DNA from: Lepisosteus oculatus
Lineage: Eukaryota; Chordata; Actinopteri; Semionotiformes; Lepisosteidae
Assembly (NCBI RefSeq): GCF_040954835.1
Contig: NC_090697.1
Span: 6,336,501-6,400,500 of the forward strand
DNA length: 64,000 nt
Direction: 5' to 3'
How positions within the stretch are numbered: position 1 is the first letter of the stretch; every line of letters begins with the position of its first letter. The notes beneath the pieces are model-generated. The model saw only the letters and a program-made list of their open reading frames with translations, was not told the DNA's origin and did not search any database. Shown here piece after piece: positions 34,831-46,122 of this stretch. Made by a program: the position numbers and the translations under genes.

Positions 34831-37800
34831 AATGTAGGTGTGTTCTTCAGAGAACATCTAGATTTCTGTGATGTTTGCAGGGCATCACAGTCAAACTCAC
34901 ATAAGGTATTTATCTTCAGAGAAGCTGCATCATCTGCTGTTATTGAATAAATAAGCTTGGTAAGAAATTCAAGTTAGCTGAGTCAGAACTACAGCATTAA
35001 CAGCTTAGACGTCTGTCAGAGGTGAAGAATAACATCTTCAGAGTTGTCAGGAAAAAGTACAAAATCTGTTATATATTTGCATTTATTATGTTCTCCATAA
35101 ATAGGAGTAGTTAAGTGTGGCTGGTGAGTTGAATGCATCCCATGAAATGCCTTTAAGCTTTTAACAAAGTGTAGTGAACCAGATACCATGTAGGTTATGA
35201 AAGGTTATGAAACTGAGGTTATGAAAAGTAAGTGAATCTCAATAAGGGCAAATACAACAGTATATGACTGTTACTGTATATCATGAAAAGGGAATGTGAA
35301 TAATTTTACTAGGAGTGCTTTGTGCCCTACTATTGAAGATATGCCATCGTTGTCCATATTTATTTTACAGCAGCAGCTGTTTAAGAGCACCTCTAAACAA
35401 TGCAACAAAGTATTGGAAAGTACTGTACTAGACCTTAATGGAGTTTCTAATATTGGTGTATTGGATATTTCGTCAAGGAGAATCTGTGTACAGTATGTGA
35501 ATGAGTGTATCTGATCCAGACACTTCAGAAATGTAGCATTTTCAAAATCTTATTATTAGTTAACTTAAGAGACATCATGATATGCCACCAGAAAATGGTA
35601 GCTTACACATCCTATTTTTCCATCTCCTGAGTATGAAATGGCATAACATGTGCAAGGTAAGAAATGAGTGCTGGCAGGTTTGCATGTACAAGGATGGTGT
35701 GTGCATTCATTGAAAGGCACATGGGTTTGTTGGTTTACATGTAAATCGCATTTCAGCAATTGTACAGAACAGTGAATGAGAGGGAGATCGTTTCTGACAG
35801 GAAAGGAGAATTCAAGGTCCGCTCATCAGCCATCAGAACTCTTACAAAGCTCTGGATACCACATGCAATGACCCAATGGCAAGATAACCAAATTCCTAAA
35901 AAAACGGATTAATTGCATAGCAAGCAAGAGTTACATCTATTAACACACTTGAGCACTATGGATCGCTTGTAAACCCAATTGCTGTCATCATGCAACTAGG
36001 CAGTAATACTGGCTTTAATGGACTATATAATCCATATAATATGTAGCCTTTGAACTTGCTTGACAGAAAATTTGTAAATGACTATGTAATGTCACAGTAA
36101 AATCTGTAGTCATTTCTGAAGCATTTATTTATATGGTGTGGGATTGGTTTCAAACATCATTATATGCTCTAATGGTGTATAGTGAGTGGGAAATCTTTTT
36201 CACTCACTACTTTTGCAGATGCTCTTCTCATACATTTTCACTGTATAGTCATGAATACACTCTATGATTCACGATGTTTTAGATGCAGTTTTGATTTTCA
36301 TGACTGAAGACGGGGCCATTTATTGAAGGCTTGAATATGTGCACAATATGTGGTGGAAACCTTTCAAATTGGCAAACAAAAATGCTTCTCTAAGCATTAA
36401 AAGTAACTATGCTCTGGGACTGATAAAAGGGTTATTTTAAGTTCTGTTTGATGTATTGTTTCATTCTACTTGTTAAGTTGGCTTTCATTCCTAAACTGTT
36501 GTCCAGTCTGCAATTGTCATTTCCTTAATGTTAAATTATAATGTTTTAAAACTCGATTCAACCTACAATGCAACAATAAAGAACTGCTCATTATACTTAA
36601 AGACATGAAGGTCAGAATTCTCTTCCTCTTTTGTTGATTTGTATAATCCAAAACTGCCATTGATAAAACCAAAATATTTCTAGAAAACAGCCACTATTTT
36701 TATTAAAACTTTGTTGGAGTACATACGATTCGCCAGAAGCTGTTAAATATCATTGAAATAAAAGGGCTTTCTATTCAAGTAGCTCCACAAGCCCGATTTT
36801 GTTACGACTTGCTTATTTAATAACTATTTCTTCTAATTGATATACAACAGATGTTTTATTCCTTTAATGAGGGAGTAATTGGGGAATTAAATGAGAAGCC
36901 AAGTAGGAAATTGAAAGGAACATTACAATTAAGGATGAGATACGTTCTTTCAGTTCTACAACAGCACAGGAGCCATCAAGGATGAAGTACAGTACTCCAG
37001 GGACTTATACAGTACACTTCTGGACAGTGAAATGGAAATGGCTGATGTATTAAATGAACATTGTACTCAGATATTCCTTAAGCAAAAGACAACAATAGGC
37101 CCCAGCCAGCAGCAAGTCGACTATACTGTATTACTGCACCATTATTTGCAGAACATACTGTATATTGTTCCAACCCTACACTACTGCTTCATAAATATGC
37201 TGTTTTAATGACTCGATTATTATTTGTGTATAAAGAGTCATTTCACACTCACTGAAGTGTGACTTCAGTCAGCGGCAATCGGTTATCCAGAGAGCCATTT
37301 CCCCATGAGTGGCGCAATCCCAGCACTAGCGCTGCTGGCTGTGGTTTTTAGCTAAAGTCTCCTACCACAAGTCACTATTCCACCAATGACCAGGCTCTGT
37401 GACTACCTCTCCTAGGTGGACTCCTTCTTCACACCTGCTCAATGTTTTCTCACTGCTACCCAGCCGGTTCATTGCTTTTTGCCTTTCCAATAGACCATGT
37501 GCTTCCAGCGAGTTCATCTTCTGTCCTCTCATTATTAGACCAATAGTGAGCCAGCACGTTTTCCTAAAGTAAAAGGATTCAATTTGTTATTGTGACATGG
37601 TTTATTTACAGTAGTAGAAGCTAAAAATAAGTTGTATGAACAGTTTAATCACTAATAGGTAACACACAATTTCATGATATGAGATAATAGCTTAATTCTA
37701 TGCATAATTAATGTTTTTCATTATTTTGTCTGGTATTGGCTGTATACAAAACAATGTTTTAAGAAGACACAAGGGTTGTACCAGGCATCGGAAAGAGCAC

Positions 37801-38060
37801 AATGCAGTCATAGCTCTTCCGCAGCTGGTATTTAAGTTTGCTGACCATAATCAACATCTTTAAGTTAAGAAAGGCACTTCTCAGAGAATCCTGGAAGCCA
37901 AGCAACGTACTGAATGTGTTGGTACAGCACGTTTCAAAGTAAAAAGCAGGGATGACAGAAAAAAAAAACTAAACCTCCTCTCCTTAGCCCTATGCAGCCT
38001 ATAATTATTTCTTTATATCTTATTTATAATGTTCTATGCTAAGATTTTATATAAATTATA
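34831..38060. other. Unassigned intergenic sequence
   Basis: Mostly AT-rich. The segment at about 37250-37560 is GC-richer but matches no family I recognise. No coding frame is supported. Confidence 0.4.
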
Positions 38061-38061
38061 T

Positions 38062-38385
38062 TGGGGCAGCACAATTACAGCTCTGGGGCCCTGGGTTCGA
38101 TGCCGGCCCTGGGGTGTTATCTGAGTGCTCTCCCTGTGTTCACGTGGGTTTCCTCCAGCTGCTTCAGTTTCCTCTCACAGTCCAAACTCATACAGCTAGG
38201 TTAACTGTCTCCTAGAAACACTGGCCCTGGTGTGAGTGTGCCTGTGTGCCCTGCGATGGACTGCTGTCCTGTCCTGTCCAGGGTGTGTCCCATTTTTTAC
38301 GGTGCTTGCCAGGATAGGCGTCAGCTCTCCTGCAACTCGTGAGTGGATGAAGCAGTTAGGAAGTGGATGGATGGATTGTTTATAT
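38062..38385 (+). repeat. tRNA-headed SINE with GGATGG tail
   Basis: Has a B-box-like GGGTTCGATGCC and the family's typical run: CACGTGGGTTTCCTCC, CACAGTCCAAACTCATACAG, GTGTGAGTGTGCCTGTG, GCCCTGCGATGGACTG, ending in GGATGGATGG. It is the best-preserved copy of a fish SINE that occurs about eight times in this window. Confidence 0.75.
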
Positions 38386-39689
38386 TATTGTAATCACCAT
38401 GGGCCTGTTCACAGCTGGAGGTGGGCCTGTAGTCTGGGTTTCTGAGTTCACGAACTAAAAATATTAGACAACTTCATCATGATAAATCAAGCAATTTAGA
38501 GATCATATCAGACCAGATTCTGAGTACCTCTCTCAGCTCTCTTCAGTAACCAAAAGATTCCTAAATGGAACTTGCTTACTTCACTGATACCTTAAATGTG
38601 TTTCCTATCATGTGAAACCACTGATATGTAAGACTAGCTGGGCTGGTGCTCTACAGGACCAGGGATGGAGACCTCTACCATATACAGTAGGTATAATAGG
38701 AGCCTAGGAGCTTTCTTACTATGTACAGTTTAGTGCTTACTGTGTAATTTGTCCAAGAGGGGTTGGAGTTTTACCAAGCTGGGAAGTACCTGGAAATTAA
38801 CCAAAAGTGTTCAAGATTCTTTAGGTGTTTTGAGTAGTAGGTACAGTACTGTAGAACTGGGAATCTATTGGCAGGATTTCTGTAGTAAAAATTCAATCTA
38901 AGCATGTAGTGCTGCATTCTCAACCCGCATGAGTACTCCAGCACTACTCTATTGCCTCCTGTACCTCTTTATAATACTGTACCTTGCTGTTAGATATGGA
39001 CAAAGGAATGAAAAATGGTAAAAAAAAACAATTAACAACCATGTTAATGATCCACTCAACTGTGCTGATGTACAGGTAATATATAGTACATGCCAATGTC
39101 GTAGTTTGTCAGATAATCGGTGAAGAACTTTAGATTTCCTTGTTCCCCAGGCTGATTTTATGTGGTGGTATGTGGTGTTTTTCTGTGTTGGGCCATGCAT
39201 TTTTCTGTATTAAGAAGATTATTCCCAGATGTAGCATGTAGAATGCTGATGCAATAAAGGTGGAGTGGATTATGAAAAAAAATCAAACAGCTTGTGCATG
39301 TTTTTCCATGAGAGACTAGTGTTTGTCACATGTTCGAGCAAACAGTTTTTTTTATTAACTTCTACATTCTATAAATCTTGCATCACTATTCAGGAAATAT
39401 GCAGTATTCTCTAGAAAACCAAAATATCGGAGGTTAAATATTTTCGTGAGATATAAATCATGGCAAGAATTAAAGATGTTGGCAGTATTCCTCACACAAT
39501 TAATTTAAATGACCGTTTTTCCTGAAATCATCATTCACTCTTTAAAATGTAACTCAGGTTCAAGCTTAGTTACGTTGTTTCTGAGAAACTCTGACAGATA
39601 TCGGAGATCATAGCACATAACTACCACTTCCTCTGCTTTTAATAAGTGGAAAAGATTGCAATGACTATTTTAAAGGCTTTTTCCTTCTT
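38386..39689. other. Unassigned intergenic sequence
   Basis: No gene or known repeat seen up to the start of the duplicated unit A at about 39690. Confidence 0.4.
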
Positions 39690-40003
39690 GTTATTTGCTG
39701 CCGCCTACTGGTAATACCTATTAACACCACTTGAAAGTTCGTCCTGAATACAGTGACCGCAGCGATAAACTCAACGAGTTTCAAAAAATATTCAAAAATA
39801 TTTTTTTATTTAATTAAAAAACATTTTTTATTTAGTCAACAGCTTCAATATTTGCTTGTATTGATCTACACCAAACAGCCAATTATTTCATTTCTGTTTT
39901 ATGTGGAAAATAGTTTACGAAGCTAATTTGTGAGATCTGTGTTCATTAGCCTAAAAATGTACAGTAACTTAAACAATCTTAAAAGACAGACACATCGCCT
40001 AAA

Positions 40004-40800
40004 TTAATTAACTCCCAGGCACTTAAAACTGCTGACCATCTCCACTGAAGTGCCATTGATGTAAATAGGTGTGTGATCTCCTCCCTGGTGTTTCCTATAA
40101 TCCATAATCATCTCCTTAGTCTTACTGATGCTCAGAGAGAGGTTGTTCTCCTGGCACCATGCCGCCAGGGTTTCAACCTCCTCCCTGTACTCAGACTCTT
40201 CACCATCTGTGAGCAGGCTGATGACTGTTGTATCGTCTACAAACTTAATGATGGAGTTTGTGTTATGCCTGGCGACACAATCATGAGTAAATAAGGAGTA
40301 GAGGACAGGGCTAAGCACACAGTCTTGGGGGGCTCCAGTGTTTAGAGTCAGGGTAGAGGATATGTTGGTGCCCACCTTCACCACCTGCGGACGTTCTGTC
40401 AAGAAGTCCAGGATCCAGGTACAGAGGGAGGTGTTCAGTCCCAGGTCCTGGAGCTTGATGACAAGCTTTGAGGGCAATATGGTATTGAATGCTGAGCTGT
40501 AATCAATAAACACCATTCTCACATACAGTTCTGTATGTTCCTTTCTTATCCAGGTGTGAGAGGGCAGTATTGAGGGCAGTGGCAATAGCATCTTCTGTTG
40601 ACCTGTTCTGGCGATACGCAAATTGTAGTGGGACTGGGGGTGTCAGGCAGTGAGGAGGTGATGTATGCTTTGACCACTCGAAGCACTTCATGATAACTGA
40701 TGTGAGTGTAACGGGGCTGCAGTCATTAAGGCAACTGACTCTGGGTTTCTTAGGGACAGGGACGATGGTGGTTTTCTTAAGCAGGAAGGAACTATAGACT
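40004..40800 (-). mobile_element. LINE reverse-transcriptase fragment (jockey/CR1 group, Rex1-like)
   Basis: The - strand frame 40004-40621 encodes a reverse-transcriptase core: [11 protein letters not shown] (palm motif), [20 protein letters not shown], then [10 protein letters not shown] at the catalytic box and [20 protein letters not shown]. The usual FADD is FVDD here. A second frame (40503-40691) continues the upstream part ([15 protein letters not shown]), so a frameshift lies near 40530. Both ends are missing, so this is a dead fragment. Confidence 0.8.
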
Positions 40801-40855
40801 GAGCTAGAGAAAGATTAAATACAGTATGTCCAAGAAGACATAAGACAGAAGAAAT

Positions 40856-41343
40856 TAGTTCAGGTGGGTAGCTGCGTCAGCGTGCGTAGGCTGCAAAGGA
40901 ACAAGTAATAGGTTTATTCCATGCTGAAAAAAAAGAAGAAATAGAACACAACGTTTCGGCCGTGGAGCCTTCTTCAGGTGTCATAAATAATTTTTCAACA
41001 AACTTCAGATCAGATCAGATCACTTTATTGGCCATATACAATTTCTTGTTTTGGGAATTTTAGTCTTTTTACATACCCCAGCCTGCTCTCCATGAGACAC
41101 CCAGACAGGGAGGGAAGCTGGGGGTCAGAGTGCAGGGTCAACCATTTATACTGCACCCCTGGAGCAGCTGGGGTTAAGGGCCTCGCTCAGGGGCCCAGTG
41201 GAGTAGGATTCCTCTGCCAGCCATGGGATATGAACCAGCATCCTTCCAGCCACAGGCACAGATCCTTAGCTACAGAGCCACCCCTCCACCCTATATGTAT
41301 ATATGTCTTTTTTCAGCATGGAATAAACCTATTACTTGTTCCT
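40856..41343 (-). mobile_element. SINE/Penelope-like composite insertion
   Basis: A 488-bp insertion inside unit A flanked by 13-bp direct repeats AGACAGAAGAAAT (40843-40855 and 41344-41356). Read on the - strand it consists of a short inverted piece (complement of 41307-41343), the tRNA-headed SINE, its GATCT tail, a GAAGTTTGTTGAAAAAT link, and a Penelope-like end with ACACCTGAAGAAGGCTCCAC. The inner part matches the composite at 6426-6868, including the join. The short piece near 41307-41343 (CAGCATGGAATAAACC) is an inverted repeat of 40898-40935. Confidence 0.7.
41010..41292 (-). repeat. tRNA-headed SINE with GATCT tail (within the composite)
   Basis: Antisense copy of 6426-6713. The tail complement (AGATC)n is at its left and the GGTGGCTCTGTAG-like head is at its right. 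Confidence 0.75.
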
Positions 41344-41885
41344 AGACAGAAGAAATGTCTGTTTAGGAAACGCCCAACATATATACAATTAAAAGATACG
41401 TGCAGAAGTGTTATTCTTGTAAAGAATATTTGCCGTTTAAAATTGACAAACCTGCGGTGTCTCGACTCCCATCAATCAATTATATTTTAAAATATTTTTT
41501 ACCATACAGATTATAATGTTGCATTTTGTCGTTACTTATTAGCAGCCTAACAAACGTTAGTTAGGTATAGTATTTCAATTTATACAATATGGTTGCTCAA
41601 AGTTCTCATAATCTATAGTATGGTTTCAGTACAAAAATGAGGGGGGAATTGATATCAGAAAATAAATCGTCAAAAATAGAGTCTCGGAGGTTTATTTCTG
41701 GATATAATAAGTTCGCTGCCTGGTTTTACTCGCATTTAACTCATCCGTGGACACAAGAGTGACCTCTTCCATGCACGGGTATTCAATGTTGGTTTTGTTT
41801 GTTCCTTGTCACTTTCCGTAGAAAGTTCGGCTGTCTGACCATAATGTTTCACGGAGTGCGATAAAATTGTATTACGAAGTGAAAT

Positions 41886-42869
41886 ATGGGGTCGCTTGTT
41901 TTATGTGCGTTCAGAAATTTTAAACTGGAAAACTGTGCTCACAAACCTTCAGCGGCGCCTTGACCAAAGGCATTATACAGCAAATAAAAGAAATTCGAAA
42001 AACATCAGTGAGCAATTTGGCATTGACGAGGTTGTGTAACGTGTAGTGCATTAAATGGGTTACACAGACACAAGCGATGTTTTTTCATAGACAATTGTGA
42101 TATTTTATCTCATGTACTATGCTTAAATAATGTTTCTTGTCGTACATACAGTCTTTTGATAGCCACTGTATGTATCACATGCTGCATAAATAGTTAATTC
42201 ATGTTTGCCTTCTACCACCTTGAGGTTAAGAATACTTAATATTATTCTACTGGGTACAGGAACACTGATCTCTGACTGACTAATCTGCATTTTTGGAGAA
42301 GGCATACAGTAATATGTGTGGGACATGCAGCAGAGACGTGTTTTTCTGCTTATTTTTCCTCATTATATTCTTGTGGCCATAACCTTGCTCATGAGATGAT
42401 TCTCTTGTTCATGTTTGTGTATGTTGTTTTCTGTGTTTTCTATATTGTCTGCTGCTGTAAACAATTGCCCATTCGGAATACTAAAGACATTTATTCCCTC
42501 GCACTTATTTTCCTCTTTCTTACATGTTGTAAACTTCTGGTGTTTCAATTCTTGCAGAACCCGATGAAGACAAAAATTCCAAGTAAAAATGAAGAGGAGT
42601 GCAGGCCTTGCAAATCCCGTGTAGTGGGAAACCCCTATGGCATTTTGGACATTAAAGACATCCCAAAAGGAAAACTGTCCATTGTGGAGGCCTTGACCGT
42701 CCTCAACAACTACAAACACTCTCCTAAATCTTGGACACCTAATAAAATAGCCCAAGAGTACTCTTTAGACTTAAAGGATACCAAGGCACTTCTGGAATTC
42801 TTCATTCTCTTTGATGTTAAAATTATACCACCAAAGACTGAAGACAAGAAGCAGATAAAAGCTAACTAA
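41886..42869 (+). pseudogene. Broken NDUFAF4 duplicate
   Basis: Exon 1 (41886 to about 42016) starts ATGGGGTCGC like the working gene but lacks 18 bp near codon 19 and 10 bp soon after, which brings a TGA directly behind GCGCCT. The splice donor GTAAG of the working copy is deleted. Exon 2 is missing together with about 2.1 kb of intron. Exon 3 (42558-42869) is complete, keeps its CAATTCTTGCAG acceptor, and encodes the same 103 residues as the working copy. A poly(A) signal AATAAA lies at 42999-43004. As a whole it cannot make NDUFAF4. Whether exon 3 is used in another transcript is open. Confidence 0.85.
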
Positions 42870-44159
42870 CAGTCTTCATCACTGATCTGTTTTAGAAATA
42901 TTAATGTAATCATCCTGGACATTTGTACAACATTGCTCAGGCTACAAGATGCAGTTCCTTGATTGGTTTTAAACGAGATTAGATAAAAATGATTAAGGAA
43001 TAAAAACAATGTTGTAAAGATTCATTTTATATTTCATTTTATATCTGCCATTCTTGTATTGTAAAAGTGCTTGTATTTTTTGTGGTTGAATTAAACTTCA
43101 TTATGTGTTGCTTTGTATAAGAAGTAATCCATATTTTAATATTGAATTAGTAAATAGCCACGAGCAACATATATACACAGGCTCTCGTCTTTTATTGGTT
43201 CATCTTTAGTCTCTTCTCGTCGATCCCAGATCAATTGAAACTGAATCTTTTATTCCCAAAGGCTTGTAAATGGAATTATTTAAACAGGTAGGCAAACAAA
43301 CTTAATACATCAGAAGTCAGAAAAAAATATAAAATGCATCTTTTGCTATATTGAAATTAAATCTTATAAACTAGCACTGCTAGTTACACAAACCATTTTG
43401 AACATTTATTTTCTGAAGTGGTCTCTGCAGGTTTGGTGCTGTATGAAAAAAGCATGCTACGAAAGCTGCTACCTTATAGAAAGTTGCTATTATGTTATTG
43501 TTTTATATTAATTTCTGCAGTAGTTAAACATTTGCATTTTACAATGCCAAGATGATATGACCACAGGGTAAACTGGGAAAATATAGTACAGAAATTGTAA
43601 ACAAACTGTCCTTGTAAATCAGATTTTTGTCCTATAGGCCTCTGATATTTGATATTTCTGTCAATTAGCAAGTAATCTTTTCTTTTCATAATACTGCTTG
43701 AAGAATGGTGTTGACTGTGACTTAACATATTCATCACAGGAGCATTGTCATCTAATTTTGAGGTGTGGCTCAATAATAATTCACATTCTTTCTCGTTATT
43801 TGCTGCCGCCTTCTGGTAACGCCTATTAACACCACTTGAAAGTTAGTGCTGAATACAGTGACCGTAGTGATAAACTCTACCAAAAAAGTGTTTGAACTCA
43901 CGGGGACAGTGGGTCTGTAAAAATATATTTTTTTATTTAATTAAAAAAAACATTTTTTTATTTAGTCAACAGCTGCACTATTTCCTTTTATTGATCTACA
44001 CCAAACAGCGAATTATTTCATTTCTGTTTTATATGGTTATTGGTTTGCTAAGCCAATTTGTGAGATCTGTGTTCACTAGCCTAAAAATCGAATTTAAACA
44101 ATCTTAAAAGACAGACACATCCCCTAAACTAATAAAATACATTAACTGGCTTCCAGGAA

Positions 44160-44295
44160 AATTCTCCCGGTGTGAGTGTGTGTGCCCTGTGATGGACTGT
44201 CGCGTCCGTCCGGGATATATCCCTCTGTGCGCCCTTTGGAAAGGCTCTGGCTGCCCTTGCCCTGCTACCCTGAATTGGAAGAAGCTGGGAGCGAA
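44160..44295 (+). repeat. 3' part of GGATGG-tailed SINE
   Basis: GTGTGAGTGTGTGTGCCCTG, GATGGACTG and a GGGATATATCCCTCTGTGCG run match the second half of the copy at 38062. The head is missing. Confidence 0.6.
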
Positions 44296-44419
44296 AATAA
44301 TTCTATATCTTTTTCTTATGGCCCAATATTTTATTTTTTCAAGATCCCCCCCCCCTCAAGTTACATATATTTGAAGTAAAAAAAAATATTTCACTTGAAA
44401 TCGTTCCTCATTATTTTCA

Positions 44420-44645
44420 GTGCATCCATCTATCCATTTTCTAACCGTTTCATCCAAATACAGGGTCGCAGACACAGACATGCAACACACTCACGCCGGA
44501 GTATATGAGTATGTCTTTGGACTGTGGGAGGAAACCCACGTCGTGATCATGGGGACAGGGTGCAAACGCCATGCAGCATCTCAGCAATTTAACCCAGGGC
44601 CCCACCGTAGCGAGACAGCAATGCTAATGTACTGCACAGAGGAAA
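44420..44645 (-). repeat. GGATGG-tailed SINE, antisense
   Basis: Starts with the complement of the tail (CCATCTATCCATTTTC) and continues GGACTGTGGGAGGAAACCCA and a head complement near AACCCAGGGCCC. Confidence 0.65.
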
Positions 44646-44911
44646 CGCCCTACACAGTCATTTACAATTAAAATATATGTGCAAACGAATAGTTGCCGTT
44701 TACAATTGACAAACCTGCGGTGTCCCGAATCCTATCAATCGGTGATATTCTGAAATATTGTTTACCTTACAGATTATAATGTTGCATTTTATCGTTACTT
44801 ATTAGCAGCTTAACAAACATCTGTTAGGTATAGTATTTCAATTTATACAATATGGTTGCTCAGAGTTCTCATAGTCTATAGTGTGGTTTCAGTGGAATTA
44901 CAAGAATGGTA

Positions 44912-45735
44912 ATAATAATAAACCTTATTTTATATAGCGCCTTTAAAGGTGGCTTATCAAAGCGCTTTACAGAATGACAACGACAATAAATTAAAAGAAT
45001 ACACAAGATAAAACACAATTACAATATACAGAGGAGACCGTGGATGGGGTAGTAGGAAAAGCAGAGGGGTGAAGAATGGAACCAGTTAAGTAAATGCTCT
45101 TCTAAAGAAGAAGGTTTTGAGTCTGGATTTGAAGGAGTTCAGAGAAGGTGACTCTCTGGTATCCTTGCGCAGAGAGTTCCAGAGCTTGTTGGCATAACAG
45201 GAGAAGGCCCTGTCGCCCATACAATGTAGACGGGCTTGGGGGACAGTAAGGAGGGCAGAATTTGAAGAGCGAAGGTTCTGATGTGGGGAGTAGGGCTATA
45301 ATAGTTTAGACAGGTACTGAGGTGCCAAGCCATGCAGAGCCTTATAGGCGAGCATGAGGATTTTAAGGTCCACACGGAATTTGACAGGAAGCCAGTGCAA
45401 GGACCCCGGGATAGGAGTAATGTGATCACTTGCACTATACCTCGTCAGGATTCTGGCTGCCAAATATTAGACAAACTGGAGTTTGTTCAATGTGGAGTTA
45501 GATACCCCAGAAAGTCGAGCATTACAGCAGTCAATTCGAGAGAACACAAATGTGTTGATCAGCTTTTCACCCACAGTTAGTGACAGCACAGGGCGTAGTC
45601 TAGCGATATTTCTGAGGTGAAAAAAAGATGTTTTGACAATATGCTGCACATGTGGGTCGAATGTTAAGCCAGAATCGAATATCACCTCAAGGTTTTTCAA
45701 TTTAGACAGAAGCTCAAGTACAGACCCATCTACGA
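44912..45735 (-). mobile_element. L2-like LINE 3' end
   Basis: The + strand begins with (AAT)n and CCTTATTTTATATAGCGCC, the complement of an L2 tail. The frame at 45467-45700 on the - strand reads the C-terminal region of an L2 reverse transcriptase (NLEVIFDSGLTFDPHVQHIV, FFHLRNIARLRPVLS, FSRIDCCNARLSG). It is 5'-truncated. It inserted in unit B only; unit A is continuous there. Confidence 0.8.
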
Positions 45736-45986
45736 ATGAGGAGGCTATTGATATAAAAGAATAAATCGTGAAATACAGAGTCTCGGATGTTTATTTCTGG
45801 ATATATTAAATTCGCTGCCTGATCTTACTCGCATTGAACTCATCCGCTGTGACACAAGAGTGACGTCTTTTATGCACTGGTTTTCAAGGTTGGTTGTGTT
45901 TGTTCCTTGTCCCTTTCCGTAGAAAGTTCGGCTGTCTGACCATAACGTTTCACGGAGTGCGATAAAATTGTATTATGAAGTGAAAT

Positions 45987-46122
45987 ATGGGGTCGCGTGT
46001 TTCACGTGCGTTCAGAAATTTTAATCTGGAAAACCGGGCTCACAAGGAGATAAGCAAATCCAAACCTTCAGCGGCGCCTCATCACCCTTTGACTAAAGGC
46101 ATCATACAGCAAATTAAAGAAA
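45987..46122 (+). CDS. NDUFAF4: NDUFAF4 exon 1
   Basis: Encodes the first 45 residues and one base of codon 46, then donor GTAAGT. The sequence stays open for another 15 codons past the donor, but the family match stops at the splice point and resumes in exon 2. Confidence 0.93.

Larger units (their letters stand above)
39690..43790 (+). repeat. Tandem duplication unit A (with broken NDUFAF4 copy)
   Basis: Starts TTATTTGCTGCCGCCTACTG and matches unit B from 43796 on. Shared blocks include AACACCACTTGAAAGTT, GTCAACAGCT, GATCTACACCAAACAGC, the NDUFAF4 exon 1 and exon 3 regions and the 3' flank up to TTTTGAGGTGTGGCTCA at 43757-43773. It carries its own insertion (40004-41343) absent from unit B and lacks about 2.1 kb that contains exon 2. 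Confidence 0.85.

Noticed and set aside
42318-42395. Upstream 26 codons of the frame entering the left NDUFAF4 exon 3
   Set aside because: This part starts at GTG, which is not a usual eukaryotic start; the first ATG in frame is at 42396.
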